64,000 nt of DNA from Bradymonas sediminis. GTDB lineage: Bacteria; Myxococcota_A; Bradymonadia; Bradymonadales; Bradymonadaceae. The notes below the pieces were generated by a model that did no database searches, was not told the DNA's origin, and saw only the letters and a list, made by a program, of their open reading frames with translations. Shown in pieces: positions 36,456 through 45,691 of the stretch. The stretch is from positions 1,030,001 through 1,094,000 of the forward strand of contig NZ_CP030032.1 in assembly GCF_003258315.1 (NCBI RefSeq), read 5' to 3'. Made by a program: the position numbers and the translations under genes. Each line of letters begins with the position of its first letter. Within the stretch, counting starts at the first letter, position 1.

Positions 36456-37823
36456 ATGTTGTACGAAGTCTTTATACCATCAGTCGAAGCCGATGGGTTT
36501 GACGAGTCGATTACGGTCGACGCCGAGAACTGGATGGCCGCCTTAAAGTCGGGCTTAGAGCGCACCGGCGAAGGCAGCGATATCATGCGCAATCTGATGT
36601 GCGATATTAAGGATGATAATAGCATCCACGTCACCGATGCGGTCAGCCGCCGTGTTTTCGTGCTGCGTGAATTGGAGGACGACGCCGAGAGCGCTGCTGA
36701 TGGCGGGGAGGAAGTTGAGACCGTCATGACGCCCGCGGTGAATGCCGATGCAGCGGAAGCCAAAGCGGCCGAAGAGGCGAAGCGCGCGGCGGAGGCCAAA
36801 GCGGCCGAAGATGCGAAGCGTGCGGCGGAGGCCAAAGCGGCCGAAGATGCGAAGCGTGCCGCGGAGGCGAAAGCCGCCGAAGAGGCGAAGCGCGCGTCTG
36901 AGCAGAAGGCAGCCGAGGAGGCCAGGCTTGCTGCGGAGGCAAAAGCCGCTGAGGTAGCTAAACGCGTCGCGGAGGCGAAAGCTGCCGAAGAGGCAAAGCG
37001 CGCTGCAGAGGCGAAAGCTGCCGAAGAGGCAAAGCGCGCTGCGGAGGCGAAAGCTGCCGAAGAGGCAAAGCTTGCTGCGGAGGCAAAAGCCGCCAAAGAA
37101 GCAAAGCTTGCAGCAGAACAGAAAGCCGCCGAAGAGCAGGCCGATAAGCATATCTATGAGGCCGAAGACAAGCGGATTCGCATCGGGTCAGCCACGCATA
37201 GCGCGCTGAAGAAATCCGACCAGCCGGCCGCGCGCATTGTCAGCGAATCGCGCACCAAGAGCGATGTGAATCGTACGGTCGACTTCGGCCGCGCCGACGA
37301 GAAGGTCAGTGAGTCGTTGATCGAGGATATCTTCCTGGAGATCCAAGATATTCACGAAGGCGATAAGTCGATGCAAGAGGTCATCGACTTCGTCATGGAC
37401 ATGGCCATGGAGAAGATCGGCGCCGAGAGTGGCAGCGTTCTATTTGCCGATGTGAATGGCCAAGAGTTGTATTTCGCCGCCGCGCGCGGTCCGAAGGCCG
37501 CCGATATTATGGACTTCCGCGTGCCGATGGGCATGGGGATCGTCGGCTTTTGCACCCGCGAAGGCGTCAGCCTGGCCATCAGCGACGCCGAGAATGATCC
37601 TCGATTCTACAAGGAGATCTCGGAGTCGCTTGGCTACGATACCCACGGCTTGCTCTGCGCGCCGATCCAACACGAGGGGAGGGTTTACGGCGCGATCGAG
37701 GTCATGAATAAAAAGGCGTCAGGCGGGTTTTCGGCCGATGAAACCAACGCCCTTGCCTATATTGGTCGCCAACTCGCCCAATACGTTCACGGCGAGATTA
37801 TGCGCAACGAGAAGATCAGTTGA
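36456..37823 (+). CDS. GAF-domain protein with a long Ala/Glu/Lys helical repeat
   Basis: A 455-residue protein. Residues 1-80 form a small N-terminal domain (FDESITVDAENWMAALKSGL). About 95-230 is a TolA-like repeat of the type AAEEAKRAAEAKA, roughly 13 residues per unit, expected to be a long single helix. About 285-455 is a GAF domain: MAMEKIGAESGSVLF, FCTREGVSLAISDAENDPRF, LCAPIQHEGRVYGAIEVMNK. It could sense a small ligand at the end of a rigid stalk. The stop codon overlaps the convergent membrane-protein gene by 8 nt. Confidence 0.9.
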   Translation: MLYEVFIPSVEADGFDESITVDAENWMAALKSGLERTGEGSDIMRNLMCDIKDDNSIHVTDAVSRRVFVLRELEDDAESAADGGEEVETVMTPAVNADAAEAKAAEEAKRAAEAKAAEDAKRAAEAKAAEDAKRAAEAKAAEEAKRASEQKAAEEARLAAEAKAAEVAKRVAEAKAAEEAKRAAEAKAAEEAKRAAEAKAAEEAKLAAEAKAAKEAKLAAEQKAAEEQADKHIYEAEDKRIRIGSATHSALKKSDQPAARIVSESRTKSDVNRTVDFGRADEKVSESLIEDIFLEIQDIHEGDKSMQEVIDFVMDMAMEKIGAESGSVLFADVNGQELYFAAARGPKAADIMDFRVPMGMGIVGFCTREGVSLAISDAENDPRFYKEISESLGYDTHGLLCAPIQHEGRVYGAIEVMNKKASGGFSADETNALAYIGRQLAQYVHGEIMRNEKIS

Positions 37824-38178
37824 GGCCGTAGGTCATCAGGTCTGAGAAGAGCACGCTGACCCCGAATAGCTTGAGCAGCAGCCATAGCCCTAGCTTTAGA
37901 ATCACTTGAACGACGGCCACCGCGACGCTCTTCGTGAAACTGAGGCTATAGCTGCTCATCATCACCGCGATCCACAGGATTGGGTAGATAAACCAGCTAA
38001 TCCAGCCGATGATCGGGATCATGCCGAGAACAAAACCGGCCAAACTCAGACCCAAAACCACGAAGAGGGCTTTGGTGTAGCGATTCTTCGACTTGGGCAC
38101 TCCCATCGTGCCCACGGCGAGTTTTAGGATCAGCACATGCAGTAAAAAGGTCATTATGCCTAACATCGTTGCGCTCAT
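37816..38178 (-). CDS. Small four-helix membrane protein
   Basis: A 120-residue hydrophobic protein with about four membrane segments (LGIMTFLLHVLILKLAVG, ALFVVLGLSLAGFVLGMIPI, WFIYPILWIAVMM, VILKLGLWLLLKLFGV). No family recognised. Its 3' end overlaps that of the convergent GAF gene by 8 nt. Confidence 0.75.
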   Translation of the reverse strand: MSATMLGIMTFLLHVLILKLAVGTMGVPKSKNRYTKALFVVLGLSLAGFVLGMIPIIGWISWFIYPILWIAVMMSSYSLSFTKSVAVAVVQVILKLGLWLLLKLFGVSVLFSDLMTYGLN

Positions 38179-38448
38179 GGTGTGCCCTCAAATTTGTGAA
38201 GTGTGAATTGCTGCAGCATATCGCTCTATCATTGCCTAAATTAGCTCGCAAACTCCTGCGATAGTGCAACTCCAACGGTACGCCCGCGATTAAATAAACG
38301 CGCGCGTGCCTTTATGGATCTATAAATAAGCACCAACGGGTCGTATTTCTATTCCATGCTACTTTTCTCGCGGGCATTCAATATATAGGACCCATGCGCT
38401 AGGATGCTCGAATACTCGAATTCCATGACCCGATGACGTGTTATTATT

Positions 38449-40503
38449 ATGCTTCGAGGTAAAAAACAGATCGCGTTGGGCCTCGCTATTCAACAAGAAG
38501 ACGCGTCCAAAAATTTGCCCGCCGCGGAAGCGGAGTGGGTGGCGTCCTGGGGCGAAGATGATTTTATGGGGCGCACCCAATGGCCACGCCTCGACGAGGT
38601 GCTGCGCGCCACGGCGCTGCGCGATGATGGAGCGGGCGTCTATATTGTCGACCCGCGGGGCGGCCAGGAGTTCCGAAGCTATAAGCAGATCATGGCGTAC
38701 GCGGCGCGCATCGGCGCGGGCTTGCAGGCCAAGGGTGTCGCTCCGGGCGACCGCGTGATGCTCTTGCAGTCGACCGGCTTTGATTTCCTCGGGTCGTTTT
38801 TTGGCGCCCAGGCCATCGGCGCCACGCCGATCCCCTTTGCTCCGCCGCGCACCCTAAAACCCAAGCGCGCGCGCATCCCGAAGTTGCCGCGAAACGGGGC
38901 GCGAAAACCCAGCTTCGCCGGCTACGCCGAGCGCCTCGGTGCGCGCGTGATCCTCGCCGAGCGCGGCGTTGACTTAGGCCAAGCCCCAACCCGCACAGAT
39001 GCCGGCGCCTTGTATTTTTGCGGCGGGGTCAGCGCGCTGCTCGACGGCGTCCCAGGCGCCGCGACGGCCGACTCCCCAGCCTCCCCGACCAACCCCGCCT
39101 ATATTCAGCTGACCGCCGGCGCGACCGGGCGCATGCGCGGCGTAGAGTTGTCCCAGGCCAATATTCTGTCCAACGTGCTCGCCATCGGTCGCGCGCTGCG
39201 CGTGCAGCCCGACGACGTCGGCGTCTCCTGGGTGCCCCCTTATAACTCGATGGGCCTGGTCGGCATTATTTGCTTCGGCCTATATTGGGGCCTCAATATG
39301 GTCATGATCCATCCCGAGCGCTTTTTGCAGCAGCCCGAGGACTGGTTGCGCGCGATTTCTCGCCACGGCGGCACGCTCTCGGTGGCGCCCAATTTTGGGT
39401 ATCACTACACGCTTCGGCGCTGTCAGCAATCCAACCTCAGCGGGCTCGACCTGTCGAGTTGGCGCGTGGCGATGAGCGGCGCCGAACCGGTGCGCGCCCA
39501 GCATATGGACGCGTTTGAGAGACGTTTCAGCCAATACGGGCTCAAACACGACCTCTTCTTGCCGGTCTACGGCTTGGCCGAGGCGACGCTCGCCGTGACC
39601 TTTGGCGGGCTCGGTGAGCCCTTCGGGCTCGATGGTATTAACCGGCGTGTTTTGGAGAACCAGGGCATCGTTGAGCCGCTGCCGGCCGAGGGCGCGAACT
39701 CTCCGGCCGAGCGTCTTCATCTGGTCTCGGTCGGCCGACCGGTCGAGGGGGTTGACGTCAAGATCGTCGGCGACGATGGAGGGGAGTTGGGCGAGCGCGA
39801 ATGCGGCGAAATCTGGGTGCGTGGGCCGAATTGCATGAGCACCTATGTCGCTGAAGACGCCGCGCCGCGCCCGGCGTGCAGCGACGGCGCTGCGATCGAG
39901 GCGACCCGAATGGTGGGGGACTGGTTGGCGACAAGCGACTTAGGCTATGTCGCCGACGGGCAATTATACATACTTGGGCGAGCCTGTGATGCGGTTCGGA
40001 CCGCGCGTGGCCGCACTCTTTATCCCGACGAAGTCGAGCTCTTCGTTAACTCCGTCGACGGGATCCGGGTTGGCAGCGCGGTTGCATTTTCGGTGCCGGC
40101 GGCAGAAGGCAATATTAATGGTGCTCCAGCGCAGGCCGGCAGCAAAGAGGCGGTGGCCGACGCACAAACGGGAGTCAGTCTCCTTGTGATCGGCTATGAA
40201 CTACAGGCAGGCACCGAGGCCAGACACGTGGAGAGGGCGGTGCGCACCCTGCTGAAAAAGCATCTGAGCGTGGACCCGCACACCATCGTTCCGCTGTCAC
40301 CGGATTCGGTGCCTAAAACCCATAGCGGTAAGGTGCGCCGTTCCCTGGTGCGCGAGCTCTTCCTGGCCGACCGCCTGGACCGGCGCACGCGCGCGGAGCA
40401 GCGCGATCCCCTGAAGAGGGTAATCTCGCGCGCTCAGAGCAGCGTGACTCGTCTGCGCGACGGCGTCCAACAACATCTCAGTGGATGGTTCTCCGATACC
40501 TGA
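38449..40503 (+). CDS. Fatty-acyl-AMP ligase (FAAL)-like AMP-binding protein
   Basis: A 684-residue adenylating enzyme. FAAL features: VSWVPPYNSMGLVG (usually VSWLPPYHDMGL), LSSWRVAMSGAEPVRAQHMDAF, FLPVYGLAEATLAVTFGG and the C-terminal PKTHSGKVRRSLVRELF with the final lysine. The nucleotide loop is degenerate, TAGATGRMRGVELS in place of TSGSTGxPKGV, so activity may be altered. The chain is about 100 residues longer than usual, with an insertion near 140-200. No polyketide synthase or carrier protein is nearby, so it is an orphan. It would activate fatty acids as acyl-adenylates. Confidence 0.88.
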   Translation: MLRGKKQIALGLAIQQEDASKNLPAAEAEWVASWGEDDFMGRTQWPRLDEVLRATALRDDGAGVYIVDPRGGQEFRSYKQIMAYAARIGAGLQAKGVAPGDRVMLLQSTGFDFLGSFFGAQAIGATPIPFAPPRTLKPKRARIPKLPRNGARKPSFAGYAERLGARVILAERGVDLGQAPTRTDAGALYFCGGVSALLDGVPGAATADSPASPTNPAYIQLTAGATGRMRGVELSQANILSNVLAIGRALRVQPDDVGVSWVPPYNSMGLVGIICFGLYWGLNMVMIHPERFLQQPEDWLRAISRHGGTLSVAPNFGYHYTLRRCQQSNLSGLDLSSWRVAMSGAEPVRAQHMDAFERRFSQYGLKHDLFLPVYGLAEATLAVTFGGLGEPFGLDGINRRVLENQGIVEPLPAEGANSPAERLHLVSVGRPVEGVDVKIVGDDGGELGERECGEIWVRGPNCMSTYVAEDAAPRPACSDGAAIEATRMVGDWLATSDLGYVADGQLYILGRACDAVRTARGRTLYPDEVELFVNSVDGIRVGSAVAFSVPAAEGNINGAPAQAGSKEAVADAQTGVSLLVIGYELQAGTEARHVERAVRTLLKKHLSVDPHTIVPLSPDSVPKTHSGKVRRSLVRELFLADRLDRRTRAEQRDPLKRVISRAQSSVTRLRDGVQQHLSGWFSDT

Positions 40504-40652
40504 GCGCGCTCACAATCAGCGCATCTCAGGGGTTGGAGTAGTCGTGCTCCGGCGCTGACATCGATGTCTCATTCACTGGTTGATCCAAGCCGTGGCGCGT
40601 GTTGGGCTCGGCAGGCGATCGGAGCTGGAAAAATAGTTTTAAGGTTATTGTC

Positions 40653-41099
40653 ATGAGATCGATGCTCCAAACAGACCATGCGGATCGAGGGTCTCCTCAA
40701 ATTTTGGCGGCGCTCTCAAGATTCACCCGTAGCCTTGGTGTCGTCGCGCTCTTTATGATGAGCGGCTGCGCCGACGTCGGTGACGCCTGCCTTTTTGACT
40801 CCGATTGCAGCGGCGGTAGTTTGTGCGTTCGCGATATGTGCCGGGCTGCGTGCAGCCTGGAGGAGGATTGCGCTGCGCCCGAAAACCGCTGCCTACTGGT
40901 CACCAAAGAGCGATCTGCAGAGAAGGAGACCGTCAAGGTATGCGTGGATGATAGCTTCGACTCCGAATTGAATGGCGCCCAGGACAACTGTGAAGCCACC
41001 GGGGATTGCTGCAGCGCTCATGAAGAGTGCGTCGAGCTATTCGACGACCCGCGCGCGAGGTGTGCCCCCGACGCCCGCTGTCTGATTCCGCTTTCTTGA
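40653..41099 (+). CDS. Cys-rich lipoprotein
   Basis: A 148-residue protein with a long signal sequence and lipobox MSGC at about residue 32. The mature part is Cys-rich with disulfide-knot spacing (CLFDSDCSGGSLCVRDMC, CEATGDCCSAHEEC), like the small Cys-rich modules common in myxobacterial surface lipoproteins. ATG 40653 has AAGG 8 nt upstream. Probably outer-membrane attached; function unknown. Confidence 0.75.
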   Translation: MRSMLQTDHADRGSPQILAALSRFTRSLGVVALFMMSGCADVGDACLFDSDCSGGSLCVRDMCRAACSLEEDCAAPENRCLLVTKERSAEKETVKVCVDDSFDSELNGAQDNCEATGDCCSAHEECVELFDDPRARCAPDARCLIPLS

Positions 41100-41470
41100 T
41101 TCTTTGGGCGATTCTCCCTATTAGAAGGCGTGGGCGCGCCGAGCGCGTCCTGGCGGGTTTCGATGGATCTGGACGGAATGGCTGAGTCAATGCTAAGACC
41201 ATGGCAAGAACCCGCTGCCGATTTCTTTGTGAGGGTCGCCGAAAAGATTTACTCTTAGCTGGTGAGTCTGGCAGAGGAATTGCATCGTGTTGGGAGTCGA
41301 GTGCGATCGACGCGAGCCGAAGGGTTCTCGTTGGCGCGAACGACACCGCCCCGACATGGAATTGCTTGAGCAGCCATGGAGTCAATGGGACACAGGACGC
41401 CAAGTCGATTGGGTCCCGGTCCAAACGTAAGTTTGTTAATCTGGTTCATTTAACTAAATAGGGAAGACAA
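41100..41470. other. Intergenic region, no feature recognised
   Basis: About 370 nt. The 3' part is AT-rich (from about 41425) and probably contains the promoter of the following lipoprotein gene. I see no gene or structure that I can support. Confidence 0.4.
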
Positions 41471-42403
41471 ATGAAAAAGTTTCAAAAATGGATGGGTATT
41501 CTTCTGGTAGGTTTCGCAGCATCGAGCCTCTTCGTGGCTTGCGGTGACGAGGAAGAGGCCACCTGCCTCGTCGACTCGGACTGCTACGACGAAGAGCTTT
41601 GCAACCAGGACACCGGCTTCTGCGCCCTCGACTGCACCGACGACGCTGGCGTTTGCGCCGGCGACGAAGTCTGCGCGCCGCGCGGCACCGAAGCTGGAAG
41701 CATCTGCGTGTTCGAAGGCGGAACCACCCCCGAGTGCACCATCGACGCCGACTGCACCGGCGAAGGCGAGACCTGCAGCGATGCTGGCGTTTGCGTCGGC
41801 GGAACCACCCCCGAGTGCACCACGGCGGAAGACTGCCCGATCGAGGGCGACGTGTGCGTCAACGAAGTCTGTGAGTCGCCGGCCGCTCCGTACTTCTTCG
41901 CCGAACTTCTCGACACGACCACCGACGAAGGTGCGTGTGCCAGCACCAACCCGGGTTCGGATATCTTCGGCATTATGCTGACCAAAGCTGCCGACAACTC
42001 GGTCGCTTATGGTCGTGCCGTCAACGGCGAATCCAAGGATCGCAGCGGTGGCGAGATCAACGAGCGTGGCGACTTCGATTTCGTCCTCGACGGTACGGCT
42101 CCGAGCCTCAACGATGTCTGCCCCGAGTCGTTCGACGCGACCTTCTCCATGGGCTGCGGCGGTGTCGTTCTGGTCGAGTTCCTCGACGAAAACGGTGGCC
42201 TGGTCGAAATTGAGACCGGCGACCTGATCACCCCGATGGAGTGGGGCGGAACCTGCCCGACCGGCGACGACCTGGATACCTGGAAGGTCAGCGTCTGCGA
42301 CAACACGGTCAGCCGCAACACCCTTGAGGGCGACTACACCGCATGTCAGGGGATTTCGCAGGGCGAAGGCTTGGGCATCTCCGATGTCACGGTCAGTCTC
42401 TAA
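41471..42403 (+). CDS. Cys-rich lipoprotein with two copies of a CxxDxDC module
   Basis: A 310-residue lipoprotein: MKKFQKWMGILLVGFAASS followed by the lipobox FVAC (Cys about 24). The mature N-terminus has repeated Cys modules (CLVDSDCYDEELC; TPECTIDADCTGEGETC; TPECTTAEDCPIEGDVC). The segment GGTTPECT occurs twice. The C-terminal 180 residues form a globular domain with few cysteines. GGGAAG precedes ATG 41471. It has its own terminator, so it is monocistronic. Function unknown; surface location inferred. Confidence 0.9.
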   Translation: MKKFQKWMGILLVGFAASSLFVACGDEEEATCLVDSDCYDEELCNQDTGFCALDCTDDAGVCAGDEVCAPRGTEAGSICVFEGGTTPECTIDADCTGEGETCSDAGVCVGGTTPECTTAEDCPIEGDVCVNEVCESPAAPYFFAELLDTTTDEGACASTNPGSDIFGIMLTKAADNSVAYGRAVNGESKDRSGGEINERGDFDFVLDGTAPSLNDVCPESFDATFSMGCGGVVLVEFLDENGGLVEIETGDLITPMEWGGTCPTGDDLDTWKVSVCDNTVSRNTLEGDYTACQGISQGEGLGISDVTVSL

Positions 42404-42716
42404 GTCCCACGGATGATATGGCGGCGGTATCCGCTGCCATAGCATCACAACTCCCAATCGTTTAGGCGGTTGAGAGCGCCACCCAGCCCGCATCCCTCAG
42501 GATGCGGGCTGGGTCTTTTGTTGGCCGGTGCGCTCACTCGATCGCGTGCTCGCGCGCCCCTTGCTCGCTGGCCGACGCGCGGTTAACTCGTCGAGATGCT
42601 CGGCGGGTTTACTCATTTTAAAGAAGCGGCTAAAGAGTGTAGCCAGCGGCTTGCTGCGCCCGGGTCGATGTCGGGCTTGCGGCCCGCGACTTCATTGATG
42701 ATGCCATAGGAATATG
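42404..42716. other. Intergenic region between lipoprotein and bamD genes
   Basis: Contains the strong terminator at 42481-42519. The rest holds no recognised gene or RNA. Confidence 0.45.
42481..42519 (+). terminator. Rho-independent terminator
   Basis: A perfect 15-bp stem ACCCAGCCCGCATCC / GGATGCGGGCTGGGT with loop CTCA, then CTTTTG. It terminates the lipoprotein gene. Confidence 0.9.
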
Positions 42717-43580
42717 ATGCCAAGGATGCCCGAAGATCGTAGAAGACGCGCGCCGAAGGGAGCGCGCGGTGCCACGATGGTCCGTATACTGCTCGGCTGC
42801 CTGCTCCTCGGGGGCGTGGCGGTGGGGAGCGGATGCGCCAGCGACTCCGGCGCGTCGGCCCAGCCGCGCACCTTTGCCGACGCCGCTGAGCGCCTCTACC
42901 AGGCCGCCCAGACGGACCTCAAAAAGGGGAATACCCTCGAGGCGATCAGCCAGTTTAACGCGCTGCGAAATACCTTCCCCTATAGCAAATACGCGCCGCT
43001 GGCCGAGTTAGGCATCGGCGACGCCTATTTCGCCCAGGAGAGCTACGCCACCGCGGTGCAGCAGTACCGCAGCTTTGTCCAATTGCATCCGTCCCACGCG
43101 AAGGTTGCCTACGCCCAGTGGCGGGTCGCCGACGCATTCTATCAGTTGATGCCCGAGGACTGGTGGTTGTTGCCGCCGGCCTACGAGCGTAATCTGCGCA
43201 AGACTGAGGATGCGGTGCGCGAGCTCGATCGCTTCGCGAAAGCCTATCCGCAATCCGAATACGCCGCCGAGGCCAATAAGCGCCTGGGGATCGCCCGGCG
43301 GCGCCTGGCCGATCACGAGTTATATGTCGCGAAATTCTATTTCGAGCGCGACAACCCCAAGGCCGCAGGCATGCGCTTGCGCTACCTGCTCAAGAATTAT
43401 TCCGGTCTTGGCCTCGATCCGCAGGCCCTTTTCTTGCTGGCGCGCTCCTATATTGAATTGGGGGAGCTGCCGCGGGCCCAGACCGCGCTGAATGACCTGA
43501 TTAAATATCACCCCAACTCCGATCTCGCGGGCAAGGCGCGCGACTATCTGAGACGCTATAACCTGGATAAGAAGGGTTAA
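42717..43580 (+). CDS. bamD: Outer membrane assembly lipoprotein BamD
   Basis: A 287-residue lipoprotein of the BAM complex, which inserts beta-barrel proteins. The signal peptide LLGCLLLGGVAVGSGC gives a lipobox cysteine near residue 40. TPR units follow: LYQAAQTDLKKGNTLEAISQFNAL, AELGIGDAYFAQESYATAVQQ and the BamD-typical FIQLHPSH.KVAYAQWR-like stretch (SFVQLHPSHAKVAYAQWRVA). ATG 42717 sits 5 nt after AGGA; ATG 42714 is too close. Confidence 0.9.
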   Translation: MPRMPEDRRRRAPKGARGATMVRILLGCLLLGGVAVGSGCASDSGASAQPRTFADAAERLYQAAQTDLKKGNTLEAISQFNALRNTFPYSKYAPLAELGIGDAYFAQESYATAVQQYRSFVQLHPSHAKVAYAQWRVADAFYQLMPEDWWLLPPAYERNLRKTEDAVRELDRFAKAYPQSEYAAEANKRLGIARRRLADHELYVAKFYFERDNPKAAGMRLRYLLKNYSGLGLDPQALFLLARSYIELGELPRAQTALNDLIKYHPNSDLAGKARDYLRRYNLDKKG

Positions 43581-43614
43581 ACCCGCTGTCGCACGCCGCT
43601 TTTATCACTGCCAG

Positions 43615-43643
43615 TTGACATGCGGAGGCGGGCCGGATATACG
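43615..43643 (+). promoter_or_regulatory. Promoter of rplM-rpsI
   Basis: TTGACA (43615-43620), a 17-nt spacer, TATACG (43638-43643). This leaves a leader of about 170 nt before rplM, which may hold an autoregulatory site for L13, though I recognised no defined structure. Confidence 0.75.
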
Positions 43644-43822
43644 GTTTGCCCCTCGGTCCGGGCGCGTGGGTTTGTGCTTTTGAGCACGGGTCGTTCGTAC
43701 CGGGTACTAGAGTGTGTTGAGAGAATTTAGTTCTTAAGAATTTTGCTTCTTTAATCGTATTTAAATCTATTCACCAGACACGGCGCGCGCCCTGGGCTCC
43801 CGCCATACATACGAGATTCACG

Positions 43823-44254
43823 ATGAAGACGTTTAGCGCCAAAGAGAAGGATGTCGTGCGCCAGTGGCACGTCATCGACCTTGAAGGCAAGACGGTCGGT
43901 CGAGCGGCCACCGAAATTGCCAATCTACTGCGCGGCAAGAATAAGCCGATTTACACCCCCCATGTCGATTGCGGCGATTTCGTCGTGTGCATCAACGCCG
44001 AGAAGATCAACTTCACCGGCAACAAGCTTGATGACAAAATGTATCGACGCCACTCCAACTACCCCGGCGGTCTCAAAGAGATCACCGCTGGAAGTCTTCT
44101 GGAGAAGGCCCCCGAGCAGATCATCCGCTTCGCGGTTCAGGGCATGATCCCCAAGAATACCTTGGGCCGTCAGATCCTGAAAAAACTGAAAGTTTATGCT
44201 GGCCCGAATCATCCGCATGAGGCTCAGCAGCCCCAAAACTACCCGATTGTCTGA
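43823..44254 (+). CDS. rplM: 50S ribosomal protein L13
   Basis: A 143-residue L13 with typical motifs: [51 protein letters not shown] and [21 protein letters not shown]. Followed by rpsI after 11 nt, the universal pair. Confidence 0.97.
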   Translation: MKTFSAKEKDVVRQWHVIDLEGKTVGRAATEIANLLRGKNKPIYTPHVDCGDFVVCINAEKINFTGNKLDDKMYRRHSNYPGGLKEITAGSLLEKAPEQIIRFAVQGMIPKNTLGRQILKKLKVYAGPNHPHEAQQPQNYPIV

Positions 44255-44265
44255 GGAGATAGAGC

Positions 44266-44661
44266 ATGGCGAAGTTAGAACAATTTCACGCAATCGGTCG
44301 GCGCAAAAGCGCTAGCGCTCGGGTCTTTTTGCGCCCCGGCAACGGCACGATCACCATTAATAAGCAGGACGCGGATGAGTATTTCGCCCGCGACACCCTG
44401 ATGATGATTCTGCGTCAGCCGCTTGAGTTGGCTGAACTGTCGAGCAATTTCGATGTCTACGCTACCGTCAGCGGTGGTGGCAAAAGCGGTCAGGCCGACG
44501 CTGTGAAGCTTGGAATCGCCCGGGCTCTCGAGATCTACAACCCCGAGCTTCGTTCGACCCTTAAGTCGGGCGGCTTCTTGACCAGCGACGCGCGCGTCAA
44601 AGAGCGTAAGAAATACGGTCAGAAAGGTGCTCGTGCTCGCTTCCAGTTCTCGAAGCGTTGA
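44266..44661 (+). CDS. rpsI: 30S ribosomal protein S9
   Basis: A 131-residue S9: IGRRKSASARVFLRPGNG, VSGGGKSGQADAVKLGIARA and the C-terminal SKR that reaches the P-site tRNA. GAGGAG precedes ATG 44266. Confidence 0.98.
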   Translation: MAKLEQFHAIGRRKSASARVFLRPGNGTITINKQDADEYFARDTLMMILRQPLELAELSSNFDVYATVSGGGKSGQADAVKLGIARALEIYNPELRSTLKSGGFLTSDARVKERKKYGQKGARARFQFSKR

Positions 44662-44796
44662 TCACCTCAGATTCCCCGGGCACGCCATCTTCGGATGGCG
44701 AGTCCGGAGAGTCGGAATCTTTCGAGCCAGGTGCGTCGCGGGGCTTCTTCTTTCAGAAGATACTATCCCAGACCACCGGGCCTCGAGGCAGCATCC

Positions 44797-44836
44797 AAAA
44801 GCCCCGCTCCTTCCTCTTCGGAAGGGCGGGGCTTTT
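44797..44836. terminator. Rho-independent terminator of rplM-rpsI
   Basis: Near-perfect stem AAAAGCCCCGCtCCTTCC / GGAAGGgCGGGGCTTTT with loop TCTTC. A/T flanks make it bidirectional. Confidence 0.88.
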
Positions 44837-44873
44837 GCTATTTACTCGGCGCTATTGCGCGCCGCCGCCCACG

Positions 44874-44912
44874 AAAAAGCCCCGCGAAGCGCGAGGGCTT
44901 GGCGGGGCTTTT
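44874..44912. terminator. Second terminator between convergent genes
   Basis: Stem AAAAGCCCCGC (44875-44885) with GCGGGGCTTTT (44902-44912); T-tract on one strand, A-tract on the other. It likely serves the convergent minus-strand ffh/YIP1 operon. Confidence 0.8.
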
Positions 44913-44932
44913 GTTGAACTTTTTGTGCGGCT

Positions 44933-45673
44933 TTAGAATGCCAGGGGCAGGATAATCAGCAGCGTCCCCATGACGACCGCCAGGGTCTTCCAGGTGCCCA
45001 GCCGGTAGTGCATGGTCAGGGCGCCCATCTGGAGGTTGAAGACCCACATAATGGCCATGAAGTGGCCGAGCATAAACTCTCCAATGGGCGGCAAAACCAT
45101 CAGGATATAGCCGGCTGAGGCATAACCCACGATGCGCGCGGTGGCCGAGAGTTTTGGCCGTGCTCCGGCGATTCTAAGCGCCATATGCAGGGCGCCCAGA
45201 TGCAGCAGGAACGCGAGTCCGACCTGCAGGGGCACCGCCAGAAACATCGACGCGCGCACCATCTCCATGCTCGCCGCCATTTCTTTAGCGAGTTCGGCCA
45301 GCGCCTCGCCGAAGGCGTCGATGAAGAGCAGCTTCCAGGTATTGCTAAACAGCATGCCCACGGTCATCGAGATCAACCCGAAGCTTACCGCGGGCGCCGC
45401 GGGCCCCGTCGGGCGCACCTTCGTGAAGAAGGTGCGCGGCGACTTCAAGGCATCCCACAAGGTGCTGCCGAAGGTCGCCGGGGAGAAGTCCGTCTGCGGA
45501 TCCTCCCAGGCGGTCTGGGGCGGGGCGAATTTCTCACGGCACCCCGCGCAGATACAATACCCGCGCAGATCGGTGCCGTGACAGGCCGCGCAGATATCGC
45601 CATCGCATTCGGTGCAGATGGCGATCGCTGGCGCGGCCTGGTGGTGGATACACGTGTGACTCAGGTTGGACAT
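44933..45673 (-). CDS. YIP1-family membrane protein with N-terminal zinc-finger-like domain
   Basis: A 246-residue protein. Residues 1-50 have a B-box-like Cys/His set (CIHHQAAPAIAICTECDGDICAACH ends in CAGC when read in pieces: CIHH, CTEC, CAAC, CAGC). The rest is a Yip1-type membrane domain with about five hydrophobic segments (FGLISMTVGMLF, MFLAVPLQVGLAFLLHLGAL, YILMVLPPIGEF, LAVVMGTLLIILPL). It follows ffh by 18 nt, so it is probably its operon partner. Function unknown. Confidence 0.85.
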   Translation of the reverse strand: MSNLSHTCIHHQAAPAIAICTECDGDICAACHGTDLRGYCICAGCREKFAPPQTAWEDPQTDFSPATFGSTLWDALKSPRTFFTKVRPTGPAAPAVSFGLISMTVGMLFSNTWKLLFIDAFGEALAELAKEMAASMEMVRASMFLAVPLQVGLAFLLHLGALHMALRIAGARPKLSATARIVGYASAGYILMVLPPIGEFMLGHFMAIMWVFNLQMGALTMHYRLGTWKTLAVVMGTLLIILPLAF

Positions 45674-45691
45674 GCTTGGTCTACTTCTATG

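Noticed and set aside
36071-37096. Long minus-strand reading frame rich in Ala/Ser opposite the GAF gene
   Set aside because: Mirror image of the Ala-rich repeat in the real gene; no start signal and low-complexity composition.
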